This document shows, piece by piece, positions 1-8,001 of a stretch of 64,000 nucleotides of DNA; position 1 is the first letter of the stretch, and each line of letters starts with the position of its first letter. The notes under the pieces were generated by a model. The model had not been told where the DNA came from. It was given only the letters and a program-made list of their open reading frames with translations, and searched no databases. The stretch is from Marispirochaeta aestuarii. Its GTDB lineage: Bacteria; Spirochaetota; Spirochaetia; JC444; Marispirochaetaceae. Location of the stretch: contig NZ_MWQY01000009.1 in the NCBI RefSeq assembly GCF_002087085.1, positions 62,001 to 126,000 of the forward strand. Reading direction: 5' to 3'. A program made the position numbers and the translations under genes.

Positions 1-853
1 AAAAGTGATCGATCCTCTCCCAGGTGCCGCCGTAAAAATAGCTCCCCCCTTCCGGTATTTCCGACCAGAAGGCGTAAAAATCCTGAGCAGCAGCTGATTC
101 CCCCCCAACACAAATCACGGGAGGAGCAACGCAGTCCTCCTGTGTCCCCAGAGCGGTCGGATATTCCCGCCCCGTCTCCCAGGGGTCTTCGTTAAAGTCT
201 CCGGCAAAGAGAATGTTAATACCCGCGAAGTCCCTGTTCAGTTCCTCTGTCCGGCGCTGCAGCAGCAGGGCGGAGCGGAGGCGCTGTGGTTCGGTCGCTT
301 CGGCTCCTCCAAGGCGGGATTTCCAGTGGTTGTTCATGAGTACGATTCTCTCTCCCCGTTCATCGCCCTCCGGATTAAGCCATATCTCGAGAATATTGCG
401 CTCGGAGTCGCTCCCGCCGGGGCGATGAACCAGCAGCTTTTCCACCGGAATCCGGGAGAGCAGGCCGGTCTGAACAGCAGCGCCCTGGGCCCGGGGGGCG
501 GCATGGAAATCGTAGCCCCCCAGGGGGAGAAAATCCCGGGACAGCCGTTCCAGGGTTCCGCTGTTCTCCACCTCCTGGAGAAGGAGAATATCGGGCTCCT
601 CCGGGGCTTTCTGAATCGCCGCAGCCAGGGCGGCGAGCTTTCCAAGGTAGGTCTCGTTGGTCCATTCCCCCGAAGAGGGATCGTATTCGGGGTATTCTCC
701 GCCCTGCCGGACGTCATCGAAGAGGTTCTGACAATTATAACTTAAAATAACGAGCCGGTTGTCGCCGTTTCCAAAAGGATCCATGGGACAACCGGCGCAT
801 CCGGTAAGTACGAAGATAATCAACACTGAAGCCCGGCGGATATTCCTTTTCAC
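1..853 (-). CDS. Endonuclease/exonuclease/phosphatase-family lipoprotein (C-terminus off the window)
   Basis: I read a continuous minus-strand frame from a GTG at 853 to the window edge, about 284 codons, so the 3' end is missing. The N-terminus is a lipoprotein signal (MKRNIRRASVLIIFVLTGC, lipobox LTGC). The mature part shows the EEP-fold signatures: SYNCQNLFDD near the start, LLLQEVENSG (metal-binding Glu), MNNHWKSR, FAGDFNED (catalytic Asp/Asn) and, at the cut end, WERIDHF. Members of this fold are Mg-dependent phosphodiesterases such as DNases, and this one would act outside the cytoplasmic membrane. The substrate is unknown. It lies 51 bp downstream of purC on the same strand and may be cotranscribed with it. 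Confidence 0.8.
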   Translation of the reverse strand, partial: MKRNIRRASVLIIFVLTGCAGCPMDPFGNGDNRLVILSYNCQNLFDDVRQGGEYPEYDPSSGEWTNETYLGKLAALAAAIQKAPEEPDILLLQEVENSGTLERLSRDFLPLGGYDFHAAPRAQGAAVQTGLLSRIPVEKLLVHRPGGSDSERNILEIWLNPEGDERGERIVLMNNHWKSRLGGAEATEPQRLRSALLLQRRTEELNRDFAGINILFAGDFNEDPWETGREYPTALGTQEDCVAPPVICVGGESAAAQDFYAFWSEIPEGGSYFYGGTWERIDHF

Positions 854-904
854 AGAGGCACCTCCACAGGGAAGAACCGCGGAAAAGCCCCGGCGCTTCA
901 GGAA

Positions 905-1861
905 TCAGCGCATTTTCTTTACATATTCGTCAACGGCCGCAACCTCGTCCAGGCCGCCTGCTTCAGGTGTAAAGGTAGTTCCGGTAATACCTTCATAGGC
1001 GCCCACATAACGACGGGCCGTCTCGATACGGACCTCATCGGGGATCTCCGGAGCTTCTCCGTCTCCCATGAATCCCTTGTCCATGAGCCACTGACGAAGG
1101 TACTCCTTATCCAGCTTGTGGGGGTCCTTTCCCGCCCTGAACTGCTGATCATAGGAGTCGGCAAACCAGAAACGGCTTGAATCAGGGGTATGGACCTCGT
1201 CCACCAGGTACACCTGTCCGTTCAGGATACCGAATTCGTACTTTGTGTCCACCAGGATCAGCCCCTGACGGGCACAGTCGTCGGTTCCACGTCGGAAAAG
1301 AGCAATCGCCGCCTTCTGGACGGTGTCCCATACGGCGGGATCAACCAGCCCCTGACGCAGGATCTCCTCGGAAGAGATCGGTTCATCATGCAGTCCCTGT
1401 TCAGCCTTCGTGGAAGGGGTAATAAGGGGTGTTTCAAAGCGCTGGTTCATCTGCATACCCGAAGGCAGGGCGATCCCGGAGACGGGCTTGCCGGCCTTGT
1501 AATCCCGCCAGGCGGAACCGGTCAGGTATCCCCGGACAACGACCTCCACCGGGAGCATCTCGCATTTCCGTACCGCCACGGTTCGGGGGGTAACGCTCTC
1601 GATTATATGGTTGGGCAGGATGTCTTCGGTTCGGGAAAACCAGTGCAGCGCGACCTTGTTCAGGACCTCGCCCTTGCAGGGAATAGTGGACAAAACCCGG
1701 TCGAAGGCGGAGATGCGGTCCGATGTGGAGATAACCAGGGTGTCGCCAAGATCGATGATATCCCGGACCTTTCCGCTGAATACCCTGCTTCCGCAGGGCA
1801 GGGTTTCCGGAAGCCCCTGAAAGGTCCGCTTGATCTCTTTTTCCAGAAAAGAATAGGCCAT
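905..1861 (-). CDS. purC: SAICAR synthase (phosphoribosylaminoimidazole-succinocarboxamide synthase)
   Basis: The product adds aspartate to CAIR in de novo purine synthesis (cytosolic, ATP-dependent). Of 318 residues, the first part carries SGKVRDIIDLGD, the family nucleotide-binding segment, followed by SDRISAFDRVL, the conserved VVVRGYLTGSAWRDY and LILVDTKYEFG. The long form of about 300 residues resembles the yeast/plant-type enzyme rather than the short 240-residue bacterial form. I chose the ATG at 1861 (MAYSFLEKE) because it follows the clpP stop by one base; an upstream in-frame start would run into clpP. Translation is probably coupled to clpP. No other pur genes are in the window. 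Confidence 0.95.
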   Translation of the reverse strand: MAYSFLEKEIKRTFQGLPETLPCGSRVFSGKVRDIIDLGDTLVISTSDRISAFDRVLSTIPCKGEVLNKVALHWFSRTEDILPNHIIESVTPRTVAVRKCEMLPVEVVVRGYLTGSAWRDYKAGKPVSGIALPSGMQMNQRFETPLITPSTKAEQGLHDEPISSEEILRQGLVDPAVWDTVQKAAIALFRRGTDDCARQGLILVDTKYEFGILNGQVYLVDEVHTPDSSRFWFADSYDQQFRAGKDPHKLDKEYLRQWLMDKGFMGDGEAPEIPDEVRIETARRYVGAYEGITGTTFTPEAGGLDEVAAVDEYVKKMR

Positions 1862-1862
1862 A

Positions 1863-2450
1863 TTATTCCCCCAGTTCGGAACGGTTTGAGACAATCCGCT
1901 TGATCAGGCCGTAGTCTTCAGCCTCAGCGGCATTCATCCAGTAATCCCTGTCCGTATCCTTTTCAACCTTTGAGATATCCTGACCGGTCTCATCAGAGAT
2001 AAGCTTGTTGATCTTGGCCTTCAGCTTTTCAATCTCCCTGGCGTGTATCTCGATTTCCGTGGCAACCCCGCGTACGCCGCTCAAAGGCTGATGAATAAGA
2101 TAGTGGGAGTTGGGCAGCCCCAGACGCCTCTCTTTGGGGGCGGCCAGAAGAATCAGCGCTCCGGCACTGGCAACCAGTCCCATACCGATGGTATAGACTT
2201 TGGGAGAGACAAAGCGGATCATATCAAAGATGGCATAGCCTGCATCCGCGTCCCCGCCGGGGGAGTCGATAAATACCCTGATGGGATCATCCCCTTCTGT
2301 TTCAAGCAGGAGCAGCTGACGTATTACCCTCTCGGCAAGCTCCTTGTTGACCTCTCCCGAAAGAAGAATGTTCCGGGTCTTCAGCATCCGTTCAATAAGG
2401 GGTTCCGGACCTTTCTGTTTATCCTGTTCATTGTCATCTTCGAGACGCAT
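1863..2450 (-). CDS. clpP: ATP-dependent Clp protease proteolytic subunit
   Basis: This 195-residue serine peptidase forms the double-heptamer chamber that degrades substrates unfolded by ClpA/ClpX-type ATPases. The catalytic triad is visible: Ser in GLVASAGAL, His in YLIHQP and Asp in KDTDRDYWM. FIDSPGGDADAGYAIFD is the usual substrate-groove segment. The charged N-terminus (MRLEDDNEQDKQKG) departs from typical ClpP and may be processed. No Clp ATPase gene is adjacent; purC follows by one base. A sigma-70-like promoter lies upstream and the ATG is preceded by AGGAG. Confidence 0.95.
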   Translation of the reverse strand: MRLEDDNEQDKQKGPEPLIERMLKTRNILLSGEVNKELAERVIRQLLLLETEGDDPIRVFIDSPGGDADAGYAIFDMIRFVSPKVYTIGMGLVASAGALILLAAPKERRLGLPNSHYLIHQPLSGVRGVATEIEIHAREIEKLKAKINKLISDETGQDISKVEKDTDRDYWMNAAEAEDYGLIKRIVSNRSELGE

Positions 2451-2491
2451 TATTCTCTCCTAATAAAAACTCCCCACCGGGGTGGACTATA

Positions 2492-2521
2492 TACATACTA
2501 CCGTAAAGCACCTATTGTCAA
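2492..2521 (-). promoter_or_regulatory. Sigma-70-type promoter of clpP-purC
   Basis: On the minus strand a perfect TTGACA (2521-2516) is followed after 18 bp by TATGTA (2497-2492), about 40 bp ahead of the clpP start. It lies in the divergent gap between clpP and era. Predicted by eye only. Confidence 0.5.
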
Positions 2522-2551
2522 TCAAAGTTAACTAAGAGTAGGATCAGAGCC

Positions 2552-3448
2552 ATGAAAGCAGCCTTTGCGGCCATTATTGGACGCCCCTCGGTGGGAAAAT
2601 CAACATTGCTCAATACTTTATGCGGAAACAAGGTTTCCATTGTCGCGCCATCCCCCCAGACAACCAGGAACACGATCCGTGGAATTCATTCCGATGAGAG
2701 GGGCCAGATCGTCTTCCTGGACACCCCCGGATTCCATGATTCTGAAAAGAAGATGAACCGCTACCTCAAGGAAAACGCTCTTTCCGCCCTCCAGGAGATA
2801 GATCTGGTCGTCTACATGATTGATCCTACCCGGCCGGCGGGGGTGGAAGAAAAGACCCTCATGGCTCTTCTGGCTCCACGAAACAGGACAACCATCGCTG
2901 TTATAAACAAGAGCGACCTTCCGGGGGCCAGGATCGAACAGATCAGCGAACTCCTTCGCAGCGAGCTCGATCCGGCGGAGCTGCTTGTCCTGTCCGCCAG
3001 GACGGGAGAAGGGACAGAAAAACTGCTGGAGGTCCTGTACAGCCATGCACCGGAGGGGGAACCCTTCTATCCGCCGGAATACTATACTGACCAGGAGCCC
3101 GGTTTCAGGGCCTCGGAGATCATCAGGGAATGGGCGGTTAATCGCGTAAGCCAGGAGGTCCCCCACGCCATCTACGTGGAAATAGCCGACATGGAAGAAC
3201 GGGAGGTGCAGACCTCCGCAGGAGAAACCCGCTACAAGCTATGGATACGGGCCTTTCTGGTGGTGGAACGGGAGAGCCAGAAAGGCATCCTGGTGGGGAA
3301 GAAGGGCAAGCTGATAAGCGAAATCCGCAAGGGGGCCCGGAAGGACCTGGAGAAGATATTTCCCCACCGCGTAGAACTGGATCTTCGGGTAAAAGTCAAT
3401 CCAAAATGGCGAAACAAGGACCCGCTTTTAAAACGGCTCCTCTCATGA
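2552..3448 (+). CDS. era: GTPase Era
   Basis: Ribosome-assembly GTPase that binds the 3' end of 16S rRNA. The 298-residue length is normal. The N-terminal G domain shows GRPSVGKST (P-loop), DTPGFHD (G3), NKSD (G4) and SARTGEG (G5). The C-terminal KH RNA-binding domain has GILVGKKGKLISEIRKGAR and ends in RVKVNPKWRN. It is divergent from clpP-purC and not obviously in an operon. Confidence 0.96.
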   Translation: MKAAFAAIIGRPSVGKSTLLNTLCGNKVSIVAPSPQTTRNTIRGIHSDERGQIVFLDTPGFHDSEKKMNRYLKENALSALQEIDLVVYMIDPTRPAGVEEKTLMALLAPRNRTTIAVINKSDLPGARIEQISELLRSELDPAELLVLSARTGEGTEKLLEVLYSHAPEGEPFYPPEYYTDQEPGFRASEIIREWAVNRVSQEVPHAIYVEIADMEEREVQTSAGETRYKLWIRAFLVVERESQKGILVGKKGKLISEIRKGARKDLEKIFPHRVELDLRVKVNPKWRNKDPLLKRLLS

Positions 3449-3585
3449 TAAAAATTCGGTCACGAAATTCTCTCCATCCCGTATTCTCGGGATCGATATA
3501 GCCGTATATTACTGGTATAGACACCGACCGGCTGCGTCCGGGAGGGGCTTCCGACTCGGCCGATTATCGGTGGAGGAGGTGGAGT

Positions 3586-4404
3586 ATGGCGGTTATATGT
3601 ATTTCCCGCGAACTCGCTGCGAACGGTGAAGAGACGGCCAGAGAGCTTACGAAAATCAACGGATACCGTTTTATCGAACGCGAATTCATCGAATCCCGCA
3701 TGCTTGAAAAAAAGATCGAACCCCAGGACATCAGGCATTTTGATGAACACAAACCCGGTCCCTTGAGTCTGATGCCGGAACGGCGTTTACGCTTTCTGCA
3801 AATCCTCAAGGAGATAATCCTCGATGAAGCCTCAAAGGGGAACTGCATAATTCTTGGACGAGGGGCCGGCGCGATACTGCGGGGAATTCCGGGAATTGTT
3901 TCGGTTCGGCTCATCGCCCCCCATGATGTCCGGATACACCGCATAAAACTCGCTCACAAATGCGACGAACGGACAGCTGAACATCAGATTCGTCAGAGCG
4001 ACCACGACAGAAGAGGATTTCTGAAATACTTTTTCGACCTGAACTGGCAGGACGGGGATATCTACGATCTGACCGTAAATACCGCATCCCTCAATCCCGC
4101 GGGAACGGCCTTGCTCATCGACAAATATCGGGAGCTCACCGTCAGTTCTGCGGATGAGAAACTGGGTATCCAGCGCATGAGGGACAGAAAAATTGAAGCC
4201 GCGGTTATAACCGAGATTATTTATACCAGAAAAATCCGGGTTCAGGGTTTTTCCGCCGTAATGGACAAAGGCAGACTGATTCTGAACGGCGTGGCCTCTT
4301 CCAGGGAGGAAGCCCGGGAAGCAGAGGCAGCGGTACGCGGCATCGAGGGCGTTGAAGCTCTGGACAACCAGATTGCGGTCCTTCCCCACGCCACGGCGAG
4401 CTGA
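3586..4404 (+). CDS. Cytidylate-kinase-like protein fused to a BON domain
   Basis: This is a 272-residue protein. Residues 1 to about 190 match the cytidylate kinase-like family: ICISRELAANGEETARELT in place of a classical P-loop, then CIILGRGAGAILRGIPGIVSVRLIAP and a lid-like segment KCDERTAEHQIRQSDHDRRGFLKYFF. Residues of about 205-268 resemble a BON domain (ITEIIYTRKIRVQGF, LNGVASSREEAREAEAAVRGIEGVEALDNQIAV). BON domains usually bind phospholipid or sit in envelope or mechanosensitive proteins, so attachment to a cytosolic nucleotide-kinase fold is unusual. There is no signal peptide. The ATG is preceded by an AGGAGG-containing site. Real kinase activity is uncertain because the glycine-rich loop is not canonical. 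Confidence 0.8.
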   Translation: MAVICISRELAANGEETARELTKINGYRFIEREFIESRMLEKKIEPQDIRHFDEHKPGPLSLMPERRLRFLQILKEIILDEASKGNCIILGRGAGAILRGIPGIVSVRLIAPHDVRIHRIKLAHKCDERTAEHQIRQSDHDRRGFLKYFFDLNWQDGDIYDLTVNTASLNPAGTALLIDKYRELTVSSADEKLGIQRMRDRKIEAAVITEIIYTRKIRVQGFSAVMDKGRLILNGVASSREEAREAEAAVRGIEGVEALDNQIAVLPHATAS

Positions 4405-4410
4405 TTAATC

Positions 4411-4443
4411 GGGTATCCTTTCAGAAAGCCCCAAAGGATACCC
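4411..4443. terminator. Inverted repeat between convergent genes (likely bidirectional terminator)
   Basis: GGGTATCCTTT (4411-4421) and AAAGGATACCC (4433-4443) form a perfect 11-bp stem with an 11-base loop. It sits exactly between two convergent stop codons. There is no long T-run on either side, so it could be an mRNA-end stabiliser instead. Confidence 0.6.
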
Positions 4444-4454
4444 TCTATCAGCAC

Positions 4455-5594
4455 TTATTCAAAGAGAAATCCCCAGGATACGGGTACCTCGACCCTGTTC
4501 TCATAGGCGTCGAAAAAACTCACACCGGATTTATCAAAACGGGCATGGGTAACCTTTCCGAAGCTTTTGGTGATTCGTGCAACTCCCTGGATATACGGAA
4601 CGGTGAGAGCCTGATTCTCCTTCAACCGAAGGGATGTGGAAATACCGATTTCTGAAAGAGGGTTCTTTCTGGCGGAATATTTCAGTCCCTCGGCGAAATA
4701 GGACCGGACATCCTCCAGTCCGAGGCAGCAGGTCCTGCCGCTCCAGGGAACCTGATGCCGTCCGCGGTTCTCCATCCACAGGATGGTGGAATTGAGTATC
4801 TCCGGATTCTTTAAGGCAAACCAGAGGTAACCTTCGGACGGGGCGCCGGCACAGATCCAGGCGGGTTTCCCCTGGGCCCTGGGCTGGCGCTGGTAAATCT
4901 GCAGGACGTCTCCGAAACCTTCCCGGGCAGGAAAAACAGAGCAGTCCGCGTAGGGATCCTCCTTCCAGATGGTAGGGACCTTTTCGATACGGGTAAATCT
5001 GGCAGAAGGCGACAGGGAGTAGTACTCCTGAGTTCTGTACGCAGGTTCCCTCCTGGGAGCAACCATACCGAACCGGATCGGACTGTGGCTTATCAGGAAA
5101 CGTCCCTTTCCCGGCTCAGCGAGAATGGCATGGTGCCCGAGACTCAAGGGACCGGTGAAACCTTCGATGATATGCCGCTGGTAGATGACGGATTCATCCT
5201 TCTTTAAGAAGATCTCCTTTCTGACAGAACCCTCCCTGATCCTGGTCCTGATGCGTGTGGAAAGAAAGACATCCTCCCCTTCAATGGTTACCGTGGGAGA
5301 CTCCCACTGGCCGACAGCCGACTCGCCATGGGAGGGATGTTCCTCTTTGCGGTAGGCATTATCGATACCGAAGGGTACACAGAAAAAATCTCCCCGCATG
5401 GGCCGCAGCACCGGCCGTTCGGGTATCTGGTGCTCATCCTGCCAGGGACTGATAAAATACGGTTCCAGGGGCTTTTTTGAGGAATGGAAAAAGCTGACCG
5501 GGGCCATATGGCCCCCGGTTTCAGTCAGAAACAGTCTGACAGTATTGTTCTCCAGAAACCACCCGTTTTGACCGTGGGAGACGCTTTTTCTCAC
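4455..5594 (-). CDS. Uncharacterised protein, possible galactose-mutarotase-like fold
   Basis: The protein is 379 residues with no signal peptide or membrane segment. I do not recognise a catalytic motif with confidence. A beta-rich pattern with LFLTETGGHMAPVSFF near the start, YFISPWQDEH, FCVPFGIDN, IEGFTGPLSLGHHAIL in the middle and VPWSGRTCCLGLEDVRSYFAEGLK near the end recalls carbohydrate-binding mutarotase-like (aldose-epimerase superfamily) proteins encoded near sugar-utilisation genes. The neighbours are lysS upstream and a convergent kinase-like gene, neither informative. Function unknown; the fold assignment is an inference. Confidence 0.7.
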   Translation of the reverse strand: MRKSVSHGQNGWFLENNTVRLFLTETGGHMAPVSFFHSSKKPLEPYFISPWQDEHQIPERPVLRPMRGDFFCVPFGIDNAYRKEEHPSHGESAVGQWESPTVTIEGEDVFLSTRIRTRIREGSVRKEIFLKKDESVIYQRHIIEGFTGPLSLGHHAILAEPGKGRFLISHSPIRFGMVAPRREPAYRTQEYYSLSPSARFTRIEKVPTIWKEDPYADCSVFPAREGFGDVLQIYQRQPRAQGKPAWICAGAPSEGYLWFALKNPEILNSTILWMENRGRHQVPWSGRTCCLGLEDVRSYFAEGLKYSARKNPLSEIGISTSLRLKENQALTVPYIQGVARITKSFGKVTHARFDKSGVSFFDAYENRVEVPVSWGFLFE

Positions 5595-5649
5595 CTTTGT
5601 GCCCTCCTCATCTGTCCCGGGTCACCGAGTACCCCGCCGGGGAAAGAAA

Positions 5650-7227
5650 TCAATACTTCTCCAGTAAGGGAAGTATACGCTCCCTGCCGGCGCTCAGGAT
5701 AAATGCGGCCAGCCGGGGTCCCTTTTCTTTTCCGATAAGCGCCCGATATACCAGGGCAAAGAAATCCGGAGCTTCGAAGCCATGCCCGCCGGCAACAGCA
5801 TATATGGCCTCGCTCAAGGTTTTTTCATCGTAGTCCTGCAGATTGCCGACCACTTCCGCCAGAGCCTTCAAAGAGGACTTCTCTTCCCCGGAAAGTTCGA
5901 GGGGTGCAGTGTCCGCGGACTTCAGGGAGAAGCGGAAATCCTCGGGAGCATAGGAGGTAATCCAGTTCCAGGCGCATTCCGCACGCTTCCTGAGCCTCTC
6001 CTGCTGATACTCCTGTACATCCGGCAGGGCGGCTATGGTCTGGTCGATATCTCCGTTATAGGTCTGAAGCAGATTTGTCAGGTGGCGAATGGGAATTTGA
6101 TAGGGAATCTTTTCGGGAGCGGCCCCCACCTGGGACAGCTCGTAAATCCTGGCCTGCTTTTCCCACTTCTTGCGCTGTTTTTCCGTCTCCGGCTTATCGA
6201 AGAAGATGCGTTCACATTTGTCGTAGTCCTCATAAATCTTGAGAACATCCAGATCGAAGGAGATGGCGAACTCGGTATTCGGCCGGGTTCCTGCGAAGAG
6301 AAAACGTGTGACCTCGGGGGTGTAGATCTCGAGGACATCCGCGAGGCTGACGACCTCACCCGAGGACGATGATATCTTGCCTCCCCTGCCCTTGATGCGG
6401 ACAAAGTCGTACTGGAAGGTTACGGGGGACTCTCCGCCGTATACGGCCTGGACAATCTTCCTGGCGGTATCGAAGCTGCCCCCCTCGGAATGGTGGTCCT
6501 TTCCGGCGGGTTCAAAATCCACCCCTTCCCTGAACCAACGCATGGGCCAGTCGATGCGCCAGGGCAGCTTGACCGTGGATGCCTCCCGGAGATCCAGGGT
6601 CTCACTGTTGCCGCAGGAATCGCAGCTGTAGCTGACCGACCAGTCGCCGTCCCAGGAATCCACCCTTGTTGTGTCCCGGCCGCAGGCGGTACAGAAAACG
6701 GACAGAGGGATCCACTCATCAGGGAGAGGACTCGTGCGGTGCTCGTCAAGAATGGCCCGGACCGCTTCCTGATGCTCCAGGGCTGTGCGTATTTCCGAGG
6801 CGTATCCGGAGGCCCCATACTCCTTTGCCTGGTAGATATATTCGGGATTGATACCCACCAGGGGCAGCAGCTCTTCCACGGCTTTCTCATTGGCCCGGGC
6901 ATAGCTCTCTTCCCTGCCGTGGGGATCGGGAACTTCGGTAATGGATTTACGCAGGTATTTTTCCAGCTCCTGCGGATCGGGCATGTTCTTTGGAACCTTG
7001 CGGAATACGTCGAAGTCGTCCCAGGAATAGATGAAACGAACCTCTTTGCCCCGGTCCTTCAGTGCCCGGGCCACCAGTTCGGTGGAGATAATCTCCCGGA
7101 AATTGCCGATATGGACTGTACCGGAGGGGGTAATTCCGGAAGCACAGGTGTACACGGGCTTGTCGCCCTTTTCTCTGATGATCTTGTCTGCGTTGACGTC
7201 TGCCCAATGGGAAGTTTTCGGTGCCAT
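5650..7227 (-). CDS. lysS: Lysyl-tRNA synthetase, class I
   Basis: The enzyme charges tRNA-Lys. At 525 residues it is the archaeal-type class I enzyme, also known from spirochaetes and some alphaproteobacteria, and not the usual bacterial class II enzyme. The class I signatures are present: HIGN in GTVHIGNFREI near residue 40 and the KMSKS-like KISSSSG near residue 290. A zinc-ribbon-like pair, CTACGRD and CDSCGNSE, lies near residues 180-210. The C-terminal helical region (YAPEDFRFSLK onward) is the anticodon-binding part. The start follows the upstream lipoprotein gene by 45 bp. Confidence 0.95.
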   Translation of the reverse strand: MAPKTSHWADVNADKIIREKGDKPVYTCASGITPSGTVHIGNFREIISTELVARALKDRGKEVRFIYSWDDFDVFRKVPKNMPDPQELEKYLRKSITEVPDPHGREESYARANEKAVEELLPLVGINPEYIYQAKEYGASGYASEIRTALEHQEAVRAILDEHRTSPLPDEWIPLSVFCTACGRDTTRVDSWDGDWSVSYSCDSCGNSETLDLREASTVKLPWRIDWPMRWFREGVDFEPAGKDHHSEGGSFDTARKIVQAVYGGESPVTFQYDFVRIKGRGGKISSSSGEVVSLADVLEIYTPEVTRFLFAGTRPNTEFAISFDLDVLKIYEDYDKCERIFFDKPETEKQRKKWEKQARIYELSQVGAAPEKIPYQIPIRHLTNLLQTYNGDIDQTIAALPDVQEYQQERLRKRAECAWNWITSYAPEDFRFSLKSADTAPLELSGEEKSSLKALAEVVGNLQDYDEKTLSEAIYAVAGGHGFEAPDFFALVYRALIGKEKGPRLAAFILSAGRERILPLLEKY

Positions 7228-7272
7228 GAGAGCTACTATACCGCAGCAGCGGCAGGAACTTCAAGCAAGCGC

Positions 7273-8001
7273 TCAGTCGGGAAATACATTGATTATGTAG
7301 GTGTAACTGCCTGCGGGAAAATAACTGGAAGCAGCCGATCCGCTTTCGTCCGTCTGATACGCCATGGTCGCCTGACCGCTGTCATGATGGAAAATCATGT
7401 ACAGGAGACCCCAGTTGTCCGGCCCGTTTCCGAAAACAAAAGTCCCTTCTCCTCGAAGTTCGTCCTTAAGACCGTCAGCTGATATTTCCACTACCGCCAG
7501 GTCTCCGGAGAGACTGGTGGTGCGACCGTTTTCGTTTATGCCTTCAGGTGCGGAAAAGGGCAGATCGTAGTCGCTTGCGGTATACGAGTTATAGGTAAAC
7601 GAAGAACTGTAGCCATGAAACATGGTGGCACCGCTGCCGCTTCCGCCGTCAAGGGGAACAGCATTGGCGGAATCGAAAAACATACCGAGGAATTCCGACA
7701 CCCCATGCCAGGATTCGTTATCAAACTCCAGGGAGCGCAGGGCGGGGATATCCCTGCCGGTGGTATTCGGGGGACTGACCTCCAGAGGATTACCCGGACC
7801 GGCATATGCCCATGTACCGTAGGCAGTCTCTTCGCCATCGTAAAACTCCTGATAGTCAGATGGAGTTATGACCCTGAGTTCCGTTTCACTTACCACGGGC
7901 ATAAAGGCGGGAGAATAGAACAGGTATTCACAGCCGGCAAGGGAGAGTATTGATGCAAGGGCTGCAGGCAGAAATACTGCCTTGAAAATCAGCTTTTTCA
8001 T
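7273..8001 (-). CDS. Lipoprotein of unknown function
   Basis: The protein is 242 residues with a clear lipoprotein signal: MKKLIFKAVF followed by a hydrophobic stretch and the lipobox SLAGC. The mature region is acidic, Gly/Ser/Tyr-rich and probably beta-structured, with no domain I recognise. The ATG overlaps the TGA of the upstream gene (ATGA at 7998-8001), so the two are almost certainly translationally coupled and may act together at the envelope. Confidence 0.75.
   Translation of the reverse strand: MKKLIFKAVFLPAALASILSLAGCEYLFYSPAFMPVVSETELRVITPSDYQEFYDGEETAYGTWAYAGPGNPLEVSPPNTTGRDIPALRSLEFDNESWHGVSEFLGMFFDSANAVPLDGGSGSGATMFHGYSSSFTYNSYTASDYDLPFSAPEGINENGRTTSLSGDLAVVEISADGLKDELRGEGTFVFGNGPDNWGLLYMIFHHDSGQATMAYQTDESGSAASSYFPAGSYTYIINVFPD

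Noticed and set aside
2471-2490. A CCCCACCGGGG-type hairpin upstream of clpP as a riboswitch or terminator.
   Set aside because: The stem is only four to five pairs, overlaps the promoter region and has no further conserved structure.
6490-7482. A long plus-strand frame opposite lysS.
   Set aside because: It is the antisense shadow of a clearly identified synthetase; many other long frames opposite GC-rich genes were dismissed for the same reason.
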